Below, in pieces: positions 42,033 to 50,887 of a DNA stretch of 64,000 bases. Source of the DNA: Kineosporia rhizophila (GTDB lineage Bacteria; Actinomycetota; Actinomycetes; Actinomycetales; Kineosporiaceae). The stretch spans positions 62,001-126,000 of the forward strand of contig NZ_JAJSOH010000019.1 of NCBI RefSeq assembly GCF_021277265.1, read 5' to 3'. Within the stretch, counting starts at the first letter, position 1; each line of letters starts with the position of its first letter. Position numbers and translations under genes: made by a program. Below the pieces are notes generated by a model. The model was not told where the DNA came from and searched no databases. It saw only the letters and a program-made list of their open reading frames with translations.

Positions 42033-43055
42033 GTGACAGATGCGAGATGGCGTACGGCGAGTGCTGGCGTTGCGGTCCTGCTGACGATGACCGGCCTGGC
42101 GGTACTGACCTCCGGCGCGGCATCTCCTTCCGCAGGCGCCGAGGCAGTCGCTAAGGCTCCCGTCGTCCAGGGGCTCACAGCCAGACAGGGTCTGGCCGTG
42201 CTCAAGGTCAAGGGCAGGGCACCCAAGACCGGGTACGCCCGGGATCAGTTCGGTCCCGCCTGGAGCGACGTCGACGGCAACACCTGCGACACCCGCAACG
42301 ACGTCCTACGCCGCGACCTCGCCGATATCACCGTCGCCGACGACTGGTGCATCGTGCTCACCGGCGTCCTCACCGATCCGTACGGACGCGAGATGATCAG
42401 TTTCCGGCGAGGCACCAAGACCTCCGCCGCCGTCCAGGTGGACCACGTGGTGGCGCTGGCCGACGCCTGGACGAAGGGGGCGCAGACCCTGTCCAGGACG
42501 GCTCGCCTGCGCTTCGCCAACGACCCGTTGAACCTGCTGGCCACGTCCGGCGTCCTGAACCGCAAGAAGCAGGCCGGCGACGCAGCCACCTGGCTGCCAC
42601 CGCGTAAGTCCTTCCGGTGCGAGTACGTGGCCCGCCAGATCGCGGTCAAGCGCATCTACCGCCTCTGGGTCACGAAGGCCGAGCACCGCGCGATGGTCTC
42701 TGTCCTCGCCGACTGCCCGGACGAACCGCTGCCGAGCCGGGACCAGGTCTCCGTGCCACCCCTTCAGGAACCGGAACCTGAACCAGGGCCGACGTCCGAC
42801 GCCCCGACACCACCTGAGCCCACGTCCGAACCGTCCTCCTCGGTCCCGGCCACGACGACCACAGAGCCCGACCCATCGACGACGACAAACTCCAGCACGC
42901 CGACCGCCACGCCCACCACCCAGGCCGGCAGCGATCCCCGCTTCAGCACCTGCGCCGCGGCCAAGAGAGCCGGGTACGGGCCCTACGTCCGCGGACGCGA
43001 CGCTGAATACGACTGGTACCGGGATGCCGACAGCGATGGCGTGGTCTGCGAGTAA
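42033..43055 (+). CDS. Secreted HNH nuclease with C-terminal excalibur domain
   Basis: The GTG-started 340-residue protein has a signal/anchor helix (VAVLLTMTGLAVLTSGAAS), then a DUF1524-type HNH domain: VQVDHVVALADAWTKGA, FANDPLNLLATSGVLNRKKQ and TWLPP, which supply the metal His, the Asn and the Lys. A Pro/Glu/Ser/Thr-rich linker of about 75 residues leads to an excalibur calcium-binding motif (CAAAKRAGYGPYVRG ... DADSDGVVCE). It is probably an exported or wall-associated DNase. It stands alone and converges with the peptidase gene across a hairpin. Confidence 0.88.
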   Translation: MTDARWRTASAGVAVLLTMTGLAVLTSGAASPSAGAEAVAKAPVVQGLTARQGLAVLKVKGRAPKTGYARDQFGPAWSDVDGNTCDTRNDVLRRDLADITVADDWCIVLTGVLTDPYGREMISFRRGTKTSAAVQVDHVVALADAWTKGAQTLSRTARLRFANDPLNLLATSGVLNRKKQAGDAATWLPPRKSFRCEYVARQIAVKRIYRLWVTKAEHRAMVSVLADCPDEPLPSRDQVSVPPLQEPEPEPGPTSDAPTPPEPTSEPSSSVPATTTTEPDPSTTTNSSTPTATPTTQAGSDPRFSTCAAAKRAGYGPYVRGRDAEYDWYRDADSDGVVCE

Positions 43056-43155
43056 CTACGCCGCTCCAGGCTGCAAGTGGCCCTCGACCTCCGAGTCCAT
43101 CGAATGGGACAGCACGGTGGATGCAACCGTCCTGCATGAACCACCCCGGGATGTT

Positions 43156-43183
43156 CGGAGTGATGTGCCCTTCGGACACTCCG
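43156..43183. terminator. Hairpin between convergent genes
   Basis: CGGAGTG (43156-43162) and CACTCCG (43177-43183) form a 7-bp stem with a TTCG-containing loop. It lies between the nuclease stop (43055) and the peptidase stop (43191), ahead of a run of G, and could end both transcripts. Confidence 0.5.
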
Positions 43184-43190
43184 GGGGGGT

Positions 43191-45038
43191 TCAGCGGACC
43201 ACAGGAAGATTCATGCGGCTGGCCGCTGGCTTCACTCTGATCTTCGTGCCCGGCTTCGGACGCAGGGTGTATTCGAAGTCGGTGGAGATCACGACCAGTC
43301 CGATACGGTGTCCGGTGGCGAAAACGTAGTCCTGGGGCTGGAGCCCGAACTTCAGATCGTAGAAACGGCCCTTGACCAGCGGTTTGCTGTCACGGGTCGA
43401 GGTCCGGTTCTGCGGGTCGGTCCAGCCGCGGCTGACAATTCTTGCCTTGCCGGACGGGGCGTAGTCCACCAGAAGTGCGGTGACGTTGGCATCGCGCCGG
43501 TTGTTGACGGACAGCTTCAGTCTGACCTGGGGTGTACCAGAGATCCTGGTGGCTCCCGTCAGTTTGCGGCTCCGGTAGACGAGACGGTTCGGGTTGGCCT
43601 TCGCCGGTGCCGTCACCAGTTTCTGCGCCGATTTCTTCGAGCCGGCGTCGACGAAGGACTGGACGCGGCGCGTACCGCCCATTGCGGCCAAGGAGTAGCT
43701 ACGGTTGCGGGCCCGCTTGTCCGGCCAACTGCGGTAGGTGCGGTACGTGCGGTTCTCCCGCTGGATGATCGCCCGCGGCTCCTTCTCGATCCCGTTGTCG
43801 ACGCCGTAGAGCCAATGGTCCATCCAGCGGTTCACGGCGTCGTCAAAGGTGGCGGTCTTTCCGTTCGGCAGGGTGTAGGTGTCGTCGTCGGACGGTCCAC
43901 CGTGGCCGTCCTGGTGCCACCAGATCTTGCGGGGCACGTCCTTGCGATTCAGCACGTCCCAGAACTGCTGCACATGCTGGGTTTTGACGTTCCAGTCCTT
44001 GAGGCCGTGGACGACGAACACGCTCGCCTTGATCTTACCGGCCGATCGCACGTAGTCACGGTCCTGCCAGAACCGGCTCCAGTCACCGGTGACCCGGTCC
44101 TGCTTGCGTTCCATCGCCCTGATCATGGGCTCGCAGATCTTCTTCTGGCGGTCAGATACGACCAGCCGCGCCAGGATGTCTGTGTCCTCGCCCTGATAGG
44201 TGCGTGGCGCCACCACCAGACCATTGGCCCGGTAGTAGTCGTACCAGCTGCTGATCGCCGAGACCGGCACGATCGTCTTCAGGCCGTCGACGCCGGTGGT
44301 GGCCGCCTGCTGGGCGAGGGTCCCGTTGTAGGACGTGCCGATCATGCCCACCTTGCCGGTGCTCCAGGTGGCTTTGGCCGGGGTGCCGTCCTTGTGGAAG
44401 CCACGACCCCGACCGGCCAGCCAGTCGATCACCGCGGTCACCGCCAGCGTCTCGTTGTGGTCGCCGCTGGTCGGGCAGCCGTCCGAGTCGGCCGTCCCGA
44501 TCGTCTGGGCATGCACGGAGGCGTAGCCGCGCGAGACGTAGCGGTCCTCGGTCCTGGCGGCCGCGCGGTTGGCCTGCGTGGCCTGGAGCTTCACCGCTGA
44601 ACTGAGGCTCATCCCTTTGCCGTCACCGATCCGCTCCTGAGGCAACCGGGGAACGTCCACCGGGTGCTTGACGACGTCCTGGCAGCATTCCCAGTAGGGG
44701 GAAGCCTCCAGGATGCTGGCCACTCGCCCTCTGGCGGCAGGGCGTTCGATGTCGATCACGACCCGGTCGTGACGACCGTCGGCATCGGTGTCGACAGCGG
44801 TCTCGACCCAGATCCGTTCCTTGATCACCCGGGTGGCTTCGAAGACCGGCTGAGTCATCCCGCCCGCCACGACCAGCCCGTCGGGGCGGGTGACCGTGGT
44901 GGTGTCGTCCAGGGGCTTTTCGGACGCCGTCGCGGCGGTTGCTGATGGGAGAGCGATCAGCGAAAGGCCGGCCACCAGTCCGGCCGATACGAGCGTCAGC
45001 GCGAGGGCCAGAGGGGACCGGTGGATGCTCGGCTTCAT
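43191..45038 (-). CDS. Secreted Xaa-Pro dipeptidyl-peptidase-like S15 hydrolase
   Basis: The 615-residue protein starts with a Sec signal peptide (ALALTLVSAGLVAGLSLIAL, cleavage after ATA). The S15 hydrolase core has VDTDADGRHDRVVIDIERP, SPYWECCQDV, the nucleophile elbow GTSYNG, the acid in VHGLKDWNV and the His in HQDGHGG. A C-terminal jelly-roll domain (SGTPQVRLKLSVNNRRDANV) ends the chain. These enzymes remove Xaa-Pro dipeptides or hydrolyse esters outside the cell. It is monocistronic. Confidence 0.92.
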   Translation of the reverse strand: MKPSIHRSPLALALTLVSAGLVAGLSLIALPSATAATASEKPLDDTTTVTRPDGLVVAGGMTQPVFEATRVIKERIWVETAVDTDADGRHDRVVIDIERPAARGRVASILEASPYWECCQDVVKHPVDVPRLPQERIGDGKGMSLSSAVKLQATQANRAAARTEDRYVSRGYASVHAQTIGTADSDGCPTSGDHNETLAVTAVIDWLAGRGRGFHKDGTPAKATWSTGKVGMIGTSYNGTLAQQAATTGVDGLKTIVPVSAISSWYDYYRANGLVVAPRTYQGEDTDILARLVVSDRQKKICEPMIRAMERKQDRVTGDWSRFWQDRDYVRSAGKIKASVFVVHGLKDWNVKTQHVQQFWDVLNRKDVPRKIWWHQDGHGGPSDDDTYTLPNGKTATFDDAVNRWMDHWLYGVDNGIEKEPRAIIQRENRTYRTYRSWPDKRARNRSYSLAAMGGTRRVQSFVDAGSKKSAQKLVTAPAKANPNRLVYRSRKLTGATRISGTPQVRLKLSVNNRRDANVTALLVDYAPSGKARIVSRGWTDPQNRTSTRDSKPLVKGRFYDLKFGLQPQDYVFATGHRIGLVVISTDFEYTLRPKPGTKIRVKPAASRMNLPVVR

Positions 45039-45395
45039 GGTCCTGAGTGCATCACAGCTGCCGGTGCGGGACGAGACATATCAGAATTCAGGGACTCAAA
45101 GCGTGCTCAGCAGCCGTCACCTCGAACCCCTGCCGTCCTGAGCAAGGTGGCCACGGCGCAGGCACCCTCCTGGCCACGGCCCTGCAGGAAGGCCTGCGGC
45201 CGGGGTCGATCAGGGCCGCATTAGATCGGTGTTCTGAGGCTATGAATCCTCCATCAGCCGTGTACCGGAACGGGTCTGCTGCTGAGACCTGTCAGTGCAC
45301 CGGCCTTTTGTGACCAACGCCTGTAGCGCTCAGTGTCTCGCCCCCCGCTGTTGCGTGAGCGTCCCAAGCCACCAGGTGCGCCGTGACGTCGGCCT
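45039..45395. other. Intergenic region between the peptidase and the DUF2637 gene
   Basis: About 360 bases. A minus-strand frame running past the DUF2637 stop (ADVTAHLVAWDAHATAGGET ... HKRPVH, ending 45292) has fairly G/C-rich third positions and may be the real end of that protein after another one-base loss. Otherwise I see no gene. The right part must hold the peptidase promoter. Confidence 0.35.
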
Positions 45396-46169
45396 TCAGA
45401 AGCTTGCCTGTTGCGGCTCGTCCCGGACAGCCTGCCGGGCCCGACGGATCTCGTTCTTCATGGCCGTCTCCCCCACCCCGTAAGCCTCCATTCCGGCCTC
45501 GATCATTGCTTTCCATCGCTGCCCCTCCGCCAGCCACCGCTCCACCGCCTCCGAGCGCCCCTCCCCCGGACGCACCACCGGCTTCAAGGACGTCACCGCC
45601 GAGACGCTCGCCAACGGCGTGGGCCCCACCGGGGGCCCGGGCTTGTCGGGCTCGGTGCTCGTCACCTTGGCCCTGGCCGGGCGCGGCGTCCTCGTCGGGC
45701 GCGGCGGGGAGGGCATCTTCCAGGTCCGGCTCTCGGCGATGGCCACGACGGACAGGAACGACAGCGGCGGCACCACGGCGAAGGCGTCGGCCCACGGCAG
45801 CCGGGCGGCCCAGGTGTCGTCCTCGGCGGCGGCGAGGTTGGCCAGGATGATGAAGGCCAGCGAGGCCAGGAGCACCAGTGCGGGGATGGCCCGGTTCCAT
45901 CCGCGGCGCTGGCGTGCTTCCCAGGCGGCGTAGGCGGCCAGGGCTTCGAGGCTGCCGGCGACACTCCAGACCAGCCAGCCGGTTACGTCGACGTGGGGGT
46001 AGGCGCCCACGTGCAGGATGTGCGTGGCCGAGCCGGCGAAGGCGATGGAGCCCAGGGCCAGGCAGACGGCGGCGGAGAAGCTGTTGCGCGGGTCGGTGCG
46101 CACCCGCGTCCATAGACTTGAAAGCCACGGCCGGGGCGTGTCGGTCGAGGGTGTGCTCGGCTGGGTCAT
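45396..46169 (-). CDS. DUF2637 (SpdB-like) membrane protein
   Basis: The 257-residue protein has four membrane helices in the first about 155 residues, with the DUF2637 features SLEALAAYAAWEARQRRGWN and ALVLLASLAFIILANLAAAE, then a cytoplasmic Pro-rich linker and a C-terminal helix-rich domain (VVRPGEGRSEAVERWLAEGQ, EAYGVGETAMKNEIRRARQA) that looks like a small helix-turn-helix. DUF2637/SpdB proteins are common on actinobacterial conjugative plasmids and integrative elements. It is coupled to the LysM-BTAD gene by a TGATG overlap. Confidence 0.78.
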   Translation of the reverse strand: MTQPSTPSTDTPRPWLSSLWTRVRTDPRNSFSAAVCLALGSIAFAGSATHILHVGAYPHVDVTGWLVWSVAGSLEALAAYAAWEARQRRGWNRAIPALVLLASLAFIILANLAAAEDDTWAARLPWADAFAVVPPLSFLSVVAIAESRTWKMPSPPRPTRTPRPARAKVTSTEPDKPGPPVGPTPLASVSAVTSLKPVVRPGEGRSEAVERWLAEGQRWKAMIEAGMEAYGVGETAMKNEIRRARQAVRDEPQQASF

Positions 46170-49100
46170 CAGGGGTTCTCCGGGGACCGGTGGGAGTTGG
46201 CCTGGTCGGGGCGGTGTTGTCGTGGCGGGCCGAGGCTGGCCTCGGCCTGGTCGGCTTGGGCGATGAGAGCTGCTGCTTCCTCGGGTTTCTCGTTTTGAAT
46301 GAGGGCGGCCAGGGCGCGTTTGGCTTTGGCTCGCTGCCGGCTCAGGTGGGTGCGGTGGGGTGTGAGCCAGGGGTAGCGGGTGCCGTCGTCGGCGAGGTGC
46401 CCGCTCTGGGCGGCGATGGCCCGGCGCAGGTGTTGTTCGCGGTGCTCGGGGTCGCTCTCGGCGCGGGCGAGGGCACGAGTGAACGTCCACAGGTCGACGT
46501 CGAGGTCGGGGCGCAGCCGGTAGTGGCCGCGCTCGGCGGGGACGGCGTCGTAGCTGAGGTTGTCGCTGCCGGCGGCGGCACGGATGACGCGGCGCAGGTT
46601 GGAGATCTCGGTGGAGAAACGCTTCTTGGCGCTGTTGAGGGTGGCGTCGGGCCAGAGGACTTCTTGCAGGGTGCTGGTGGAGGCACCTTCCGGATGCAGG
46701 GCCAGGTAGAGCAGCAACGCGAGCGCCTGACGGCGGAGGTTGGAGACGGGGGTGCCGTTGCTGTCGAGAATGGCGGGGGCGCCGAACAGACGGATGTGCA
46801 GGTTCGAGGAACCGGCTGCGGTGTGGTTCTTGGGCGGCTTCGTTTCCCAGTCCGCGTCTGGTGGTGAGGTCGCTTCCCGGTCGCCGAGAACTGCATCGGT
46901 CTGCGGGGTCTCGGTTTTGGGTGTCTGGTCGGGTGTCGCGTGGGGCTGATCCGATCGAGGACGGATGGGGTCGGGTGGCGAAGTTTGCGCAGGGCTCGGG
47001 TGCGCGGACGGTTGTGGGGCAGTTTCGCTTTCGCTGGTGGTGCGGGGTGGTTCGGCGCGGTGTCGTGGTCGCCGGGGCCGATGCTCGGCCTGCTCCTGCT
47101 GGGCCGACTGCGGCCGGGGTTTGTCGTGCAGCTGAGTGTCCTGCTGATGGCCGTTGATGAGTGGCAGGGTTCCGGGATCCGAGGACGGTGCCGTGGGATA
47201 AGCGTTGAGGTGGATGGGATTCGCGTCGGGCGGGATCGAATCTGCTGACCGGACGGCAGTTGGCTTTGGCGACATTCGCGGCACGGCGCCATTGCGCGGA
47301 CGGCCGGGAGCGTTCTTGACGACGTAGACACGGCGATTCGGAGCGACACTGCCCTCCTGCTCGGTCTCTGTCGAATTGGTCTGCACCTGAACTACTTCAG
47401 GGCTCGGTATTGCAGACGGCTCGCGGGCGGCGGAACGGACGGGAGCAGCCGCCGGCACGTTCTGGGCCATCTGGTGAATGGCTGCCCGCGCCTGGTCGAT
47501 CGCGGGACGCCGAACGGCTGCGGCGGTCTTCGGCAGTAGCCGGGGCCCGCCGTCCCGGTCCGTGTCGTCCCAGGGCTCCTCATCGTCGGTGTCGGCCAAC
47601 TCGAGCCCGTCCCGGTCCGTGCTCCGGCGGTGCTTGCTGTCTGTGCGTTCAGGAACGTAGTCGTCTGGGCGCTGTCTCCGTCGTCGCAGAAGGAGAACGG
47701 CCATGGCGGCACCGCCCAGGCCGAGAGCCCACTGCCAGACGTCGCCGAGCAAGGGACCGGTGCCGGCGGGGGTGTCCACCGCGTGCTCGGCGACGCTGCC
47801 AGGGGATCCGGAGTTCGTCGACGCGGTCGGTGAAGCGTGCGTTGTCTCGTAAGAGCTCGAACCTGGGGACGTCGGTTGCGGCGTTGGCTGGTTCGGTCGC
47901 GTTGGTGTGCCGGTCGCCTCGGCGGAGGGCGCAGGCCGGGGCGCCGTTGTGGCCGCATCGTCAGGCTCCCGATGTCCGTTGGGCGCGTCTTGATCCACCT
48001 CCCGGCTGGCTGGTGTCGTATCGGATCGCTGCGCCAGGGGGCTCGTGCCGCGCGCGTGAGGCCTGCTGCCCCGGTCGCGGACTTCGCTGGGCAGCCTGAT
48101 CTGGTCGCCGGTCTCGATGTGGTTGGCGTCCGGGATGCTGCGCCGGTTGAGGTCCTGAAGCCGGGTGTACTGCTCGGGTTCGCCCAGGTAGCGGCTGGCG
48201 ATGTCGGCCAGGCGATCGCCCGAGGCGACGGTATAGCTCCCGCCTGCCGCGGGTGCCTGTCGGGCGGCCTGTTTGGCGTCGGACGGATGCTGGGGAGTCT
48301 CGGGGACGAGCACCGTCCAGCCAGGACGCAGGAACGACGGACTGCGCATCACGGTGCCGTCCTGCTGGCGGCGCCCCTCGTTCAGGGACCAGATCTCGCC
48401 CCAGCGAGTGCCGTCCCCCAGGTGCGTCTCGGCCAGACCCCACAGCGTGGAGTCCTGCCCCCACGACTGCACCGTGACCGCTCGGGTCGCAGCCTTGGCC
48501 GGCGCGGGCATCTGCGCGGCGTCTCGAACAGACTTGGGTTCGGCCTCCTGAGGTTGGGGATCGGTACGGGCAGGGGGCGCCGCAGTTCCGCCCTTGCCTG
48601 CCGATGGCGAATTGGCGTTGTCCACGGGGCCGGCAACGAGCGCCCGCCCGACCGCAGTCGGTGGGACAGCCGCCAGCTGCGCAGGACTGGCGGTGGCTGG
48701 CACGGGTGCGGCGAGCGCCGCCGCGGGGGCAGCCATGGGGGCCAGCACCACGGTGGTGACCAGCGCGCGCACCCACCAGCTCCTGTGACCCGCACCGCGA
48801 CCCTGGTGGACCGACAACGGCCCCGAGCCACTCGTCGTCCAATGGTGCTTGTTGGCTAGAGCCTGCCGCTGAGTGCGAAATTCACGAACAACGGACAGCA
48901 GGGCCCATACCCACCATCCCCACAGCAGAAGGCTGGGCGCGGCCAGCAGCACCCATGCGTACCGGCCGGCCTCGACGGCTTCCTGGGCGTAGGTCAGGGT
49001 GTGGACCGGGCCGGCTCCGAATCCCAGCAGGGCTGCGGGTATCCCGGCGACGATTCCGAGCAGCACAGCGGCCGCCCCCAGAGCCCGCGCATACAGACCC

Positions 49101-49177
49101 CTGGGCCGGTAAGGGCTCTGCTGCGGCCGTTCTGCTGGCTTCACGGAAGGCTGGGCGGGGCTCTCCGTCTGGCTCAC
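46169..49177 (-). CDS. Transmembrane LysM/winged-helix-BTAD protein
   Basis: The 1002-residue protein has helices near 31-53, 73-95 and 136-157, then two LysM-like domains (about 233-292, DSTLWGLAETHLGDGTRWGE; about 314-364, YTVASGDRLADIASRYLGEP), a low-complexity stretch, a fourth helix (478-497, followed by LLLRRRRQRP), a long disordered linker, and a C-terminal winged helix (about 792-870, IRLFGAPAILDSNG, LQEVLWPD) plus BTAD-like helices. The charge pattern puts LysM outside and the DNA-binding-type domain inside. It is paralogous in layout to the 25295-27919 protein. Confidence 0.78.
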   Translation of the reverse strand: MSQTESPAQPSVKPAERPQQSPYRPRGLYARALGAAAVLLGIVAGIPAALLGFGAGPVHTLTYAQEAVEAGRYAWVLLAAPSLLLWGWWVWALLSVVREFRTQRQALANKHHWTTSGSGPLSVHQGRGAGHRSWWVRALVTTVVLAPMAAPAAALAAPVPATASPAQLAAVPPTAVGRALVAGPVDNANSPSAGKGGTAAPPARTDPQPQEAEPKSVRDAAQMPAPAKAATRAVTVQSWGQDSTLWGLAETHLGDGTRWGEIWSLNEGRRQQDGTVMRSPSFLRPGWTVLVPETPQHPSDAKQAARQAPAAGGSYTVASGDRLADIASRYLGEPEQYTRLQDLNRRSIPDANHIETGDQIRLPSEVRDRGSRPHARGTSPLAQRSDTTPASREVDQDAPNGHREPDDAATTAPRPAPSAEATGTPTRPNQPTPQPTSPGSSSYETTHASPTASTNSGSPGSVAEHAVDTPAGTGPLLGDVWQWALGLGGAAMAVLLLRRRRQRPDDYVPERTDSKHRRSTDRDGLELADTDDEEPWDDTDRDGGPRLLPKTAAAVRRPAIDQARAAIHQMAQNVPAAAPVRSAAREPSAIPSPEVVQVQTNSTETEQEGSVAPNRRVYVVKNAPGRPRNGAVPRMSPKPTAVRSADSIPPDANPIHLNAYPTAPSSDPGTLPLINGHQQDTQLHDKPRPQSAQQEQAEHRPRRPRHRAEPPRTTSESETAPQPSAHPSPAQTSPPDPIRPRSDQPHATPDQTPKTETPQTDAVLGDREATSPPDADWETKPPKNHTAAGSSNLHIRLFGAPAILDSNGTPVSNLRRQALALLLYLALHPEGASTSTLQEVLWPDATLNSAKKRFSTEISNLRRVIRAAAGSDNLSYDAVPAERGHYRLRPDLDVDLWTFTRALARAESDPEHREQHLRRAIAAQSGHLADDGTRYPWLTPHRTHLSRQRAKAKRALAALIQNEKPEEAAALIAQADQAEASLGPPRQHRPDQANSHRSPENP

Positions 49178-50190
49178 GGTGCCACCTGCCCGGCCGTCTC
49201 CCCCGGTCCCTCCTGCAAACCACCGGGCTCGGCAGCGTCACCGGCCTCGGAAGCCGTGACCAGGTCCCGGTATCCGGCCTCATAGGCAGCGTCGGTGCCG
49301 GGCCACGGCTGCGAGGCCGGCTGCGCCGGTACAGCGCCCGGCCCGATCAGCCACCGCTGCCCGTCCCACAGCATGCGCTGGCAGTCGGCCACCACCCCGT
49401 GGTGGGTCCACCCGTCGACCTGCAGGTCCAGGGCCACGTCCACGCACACCACCGCCCACCCGGTGCCCACATCGAGTCCGCCGGTGTCCTTCACCAGCCC
49501 CATCAGCGGACGGCCGGTGATCCGGGTTCCGGCCGAGCCGGACGGCGGCGTGTCCAGCATCTGCAGCAGGTGTGTCATCGAGGCCCGCCACGTCCACTCC
49601 CCCGCATCCGGACCACCCGGAGCCACCCACGCCTGCCGAACCCGCTCCACGCCCGGTACCGTCGAGGAGTTCGCCGCCGCAGTGGCGATCGCCGCCAACT
49701 GCGCGAGAGCGCCCTCCTGGGTGGGCGGAAAGCCCGTGGGTATCCCCAGGTCGTCCACGTCTTTGGCCGGGGGCAGCTCGATCGGCGCCGGGAGCGGTCG
49801 TGTGGCCGGCTGGGCCTCGCCGTAGGCGCGGCCAGAGCCGGCATCTGGCATGGCACGGGCTGCGACCTTGTTTCGCGCCCGCTTCACCGATGGGTCAAGC
49901 GAAGCAGAGGCCCCTGAACCGGACTGAACAGGAGGCGGCTCAGCGGTACCGGCCTGCGCCTCGCCCAGGGCTGATTCGCTGGTGGGTCGCGAGCTGAGCT
50001 GCCCTGTCGAGGAAACCGTGGCGCCGGGCGATGTGCTCGCACTGGTGCGGTCGCCTCCCGGGAAGGTGCCACGCTGCAGCACAGCGCCGATCAAGCAGCA
50101 CACACCCACGATGAGCAGGAAAGACAAGGCGAGCCGGGGGCGCCCTGGCGCATCAGTCCGGTGCCTGTTTCGTGGCCGGTGCAGCATCAA
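49174..50190 (-). CDS. Single-helix exported protein, paralogue of the 36.3-kb gene
   Basis: The 338-residue protein has a basic start, one membrane helix (LALSFLLIVGVCCLIGAVLQ), a Ser/Thr/Pro/Ala linker of about 125 residues, and a C-terminal domain (GIPTGFPPTQEGALAQLAAI, WRASMTHLLQMLDTPPSGSA, CVDVALDLQVDGWTHHGVVA, QRMLWDGQRWLIGPG) shared with the protein at 36318-37094. The ATG is one of two adjacent ATGs (50190 or 50187). It overlaps the LysM-BTAD gene by four bases and starts this three-gene operon. Confidence 0.72.
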   Translation of the reverse strand: MMLHRPRNRHRTDAPGRPRLALSFLLIVGVCCLIGAVLQRGTFPGGDRTSASTSPGATVSSTGQLSSRPTSESALGEAQAGTAEPPPVQSGSGASASLDPSVKRARNKVAARAMPDAGSGRAYGEAQPATRPLPAPIELPPAKDVDDLGIPTGFPPTQEGALAQLAAIATAAANSSTVPGVERVRQAWVAPGGPDAGEWTWRASMTHLLQMLDTPPSGSAGTRITGRPLMGLVKDTGGLDVGTGWAVVCVDVALDLQVDGWTHHGVVADCQRMLWDGQRWLIGPGAVPAQPASQPWPGTDAAYEAGYRDLVTASEAGDAAEPGGLQEGPGETAGQVAP

Positions 50191-50444
50191 CGGTCTCCTC
50201 GTCGGACAGCGGCTTGTTCACCCGCTGCCATTCGAGGACCCGATTGCACGAGCGAACCAACAGCTCGATCCGCTCGTTGCAAGCCGGTCGACGTCGAACC
50301 TGTGGAGCGCATCAATGCTGTCCTCTCCTGGCACATCTGGGTGCCAGGTAGAGAAGCCGAGATTGCGTCCATGCCTTGTTCCAGCGCGCTCTGACCAGCG
50401 AAATCGTCGACTCGTACGCGTTCGCGCCTGGCGCCTGGGAGCCG

Positions 50445-50480
50445 CATCACCCAAACCCGCCGCTGCTGGTTTGGGTGATG
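50445..50480. repeat. 13-bp perfect inverted repeat, CATCACCCAAACC/GGTTTGGGTGATG
   Basis: The arms lie at 50445-50457 and 50468-50480 around a 10-base loop. The hairpin stands in a gene-poor region with no nearby stop codon of an intact gene. It may be a terminator left from a lost gene, a protein-binding site or an element boundary. Confidence 0.6.
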
Positions 50481-50690
50481 GCAGCACCGTAAGACCCGTC
50501 CACCGCAGTACGGCCTTGGTCACGCGGTTAGAGATTCTGACCTGCCCACTGAACCAACTGCTGAACGGCCAAGGAGCCAGCGGCGTAGGCGCCGCCGCGC
50601 ACAGCGTATCCGAAAATAAGGCGCATGATCTTGCGCGAAAAGCTTCCCCGAAATCCGTCGTTTGAGTTCGCCCGCGGTGTCTCATTGACT

Positions 50691-50741
50691 CGATCCACTT
50701 TTCATCTCTCCCTCGTCTGCCGTGTCATCGAGAGTGGATCG
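50691..50741. promoter_or_regulatory. Inverted repeat CGATCCACT/AGTGGATCG upstream of the STAND gene
   Basis: CGATCCACT at 50691-50699 and AGTGGATCG at 50733-50741 are perfect reverse complements, 33 bases apart, about 150 bases before the gene. The centre-to-centre distance is about four helical turns, which fits a pair of half-sites or a looped operator. No regulator is known. Confidence 0.4.
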
Positions 50742-50887
50742 CTAGGAGGTTGTCCGGCGATCTTCCCGGACAAACCCGGACAGTGGGACGGCCACACGGG
50801 GCCACGCTTGTCATTGAGAGTGCGGTACCCGACCAGTGCGGGGGCCGTTTGCAACAAATAACTTCCTGAGTCAGTTCATGGCGCAAG

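Larger units (their letters stand above)
50191..50887. other. Gene-poor region between the second module and the STAND gene
   Basis: About 700 bases of mixed composition. On the minus strand a short frame ending at 50153 reads ERIELLVRSCNRVLEWQRVN then KPLSDEETVDAAPATKQAPD without a start codon, and looks like the tail of a lost gene. A strong inverted repeat lies at 50445-50480. I see no complete gene. Confidence 0.45.

Noticed and set aside
45292..46128. A 278-codon minus-strand frame overlapping the DUF2637 gene
   Set aside because: Most of it is an Arg/Pro/Gly shadow of DUF2637; only its last about 40 codons look possible and are mentioned with the intergenic region.
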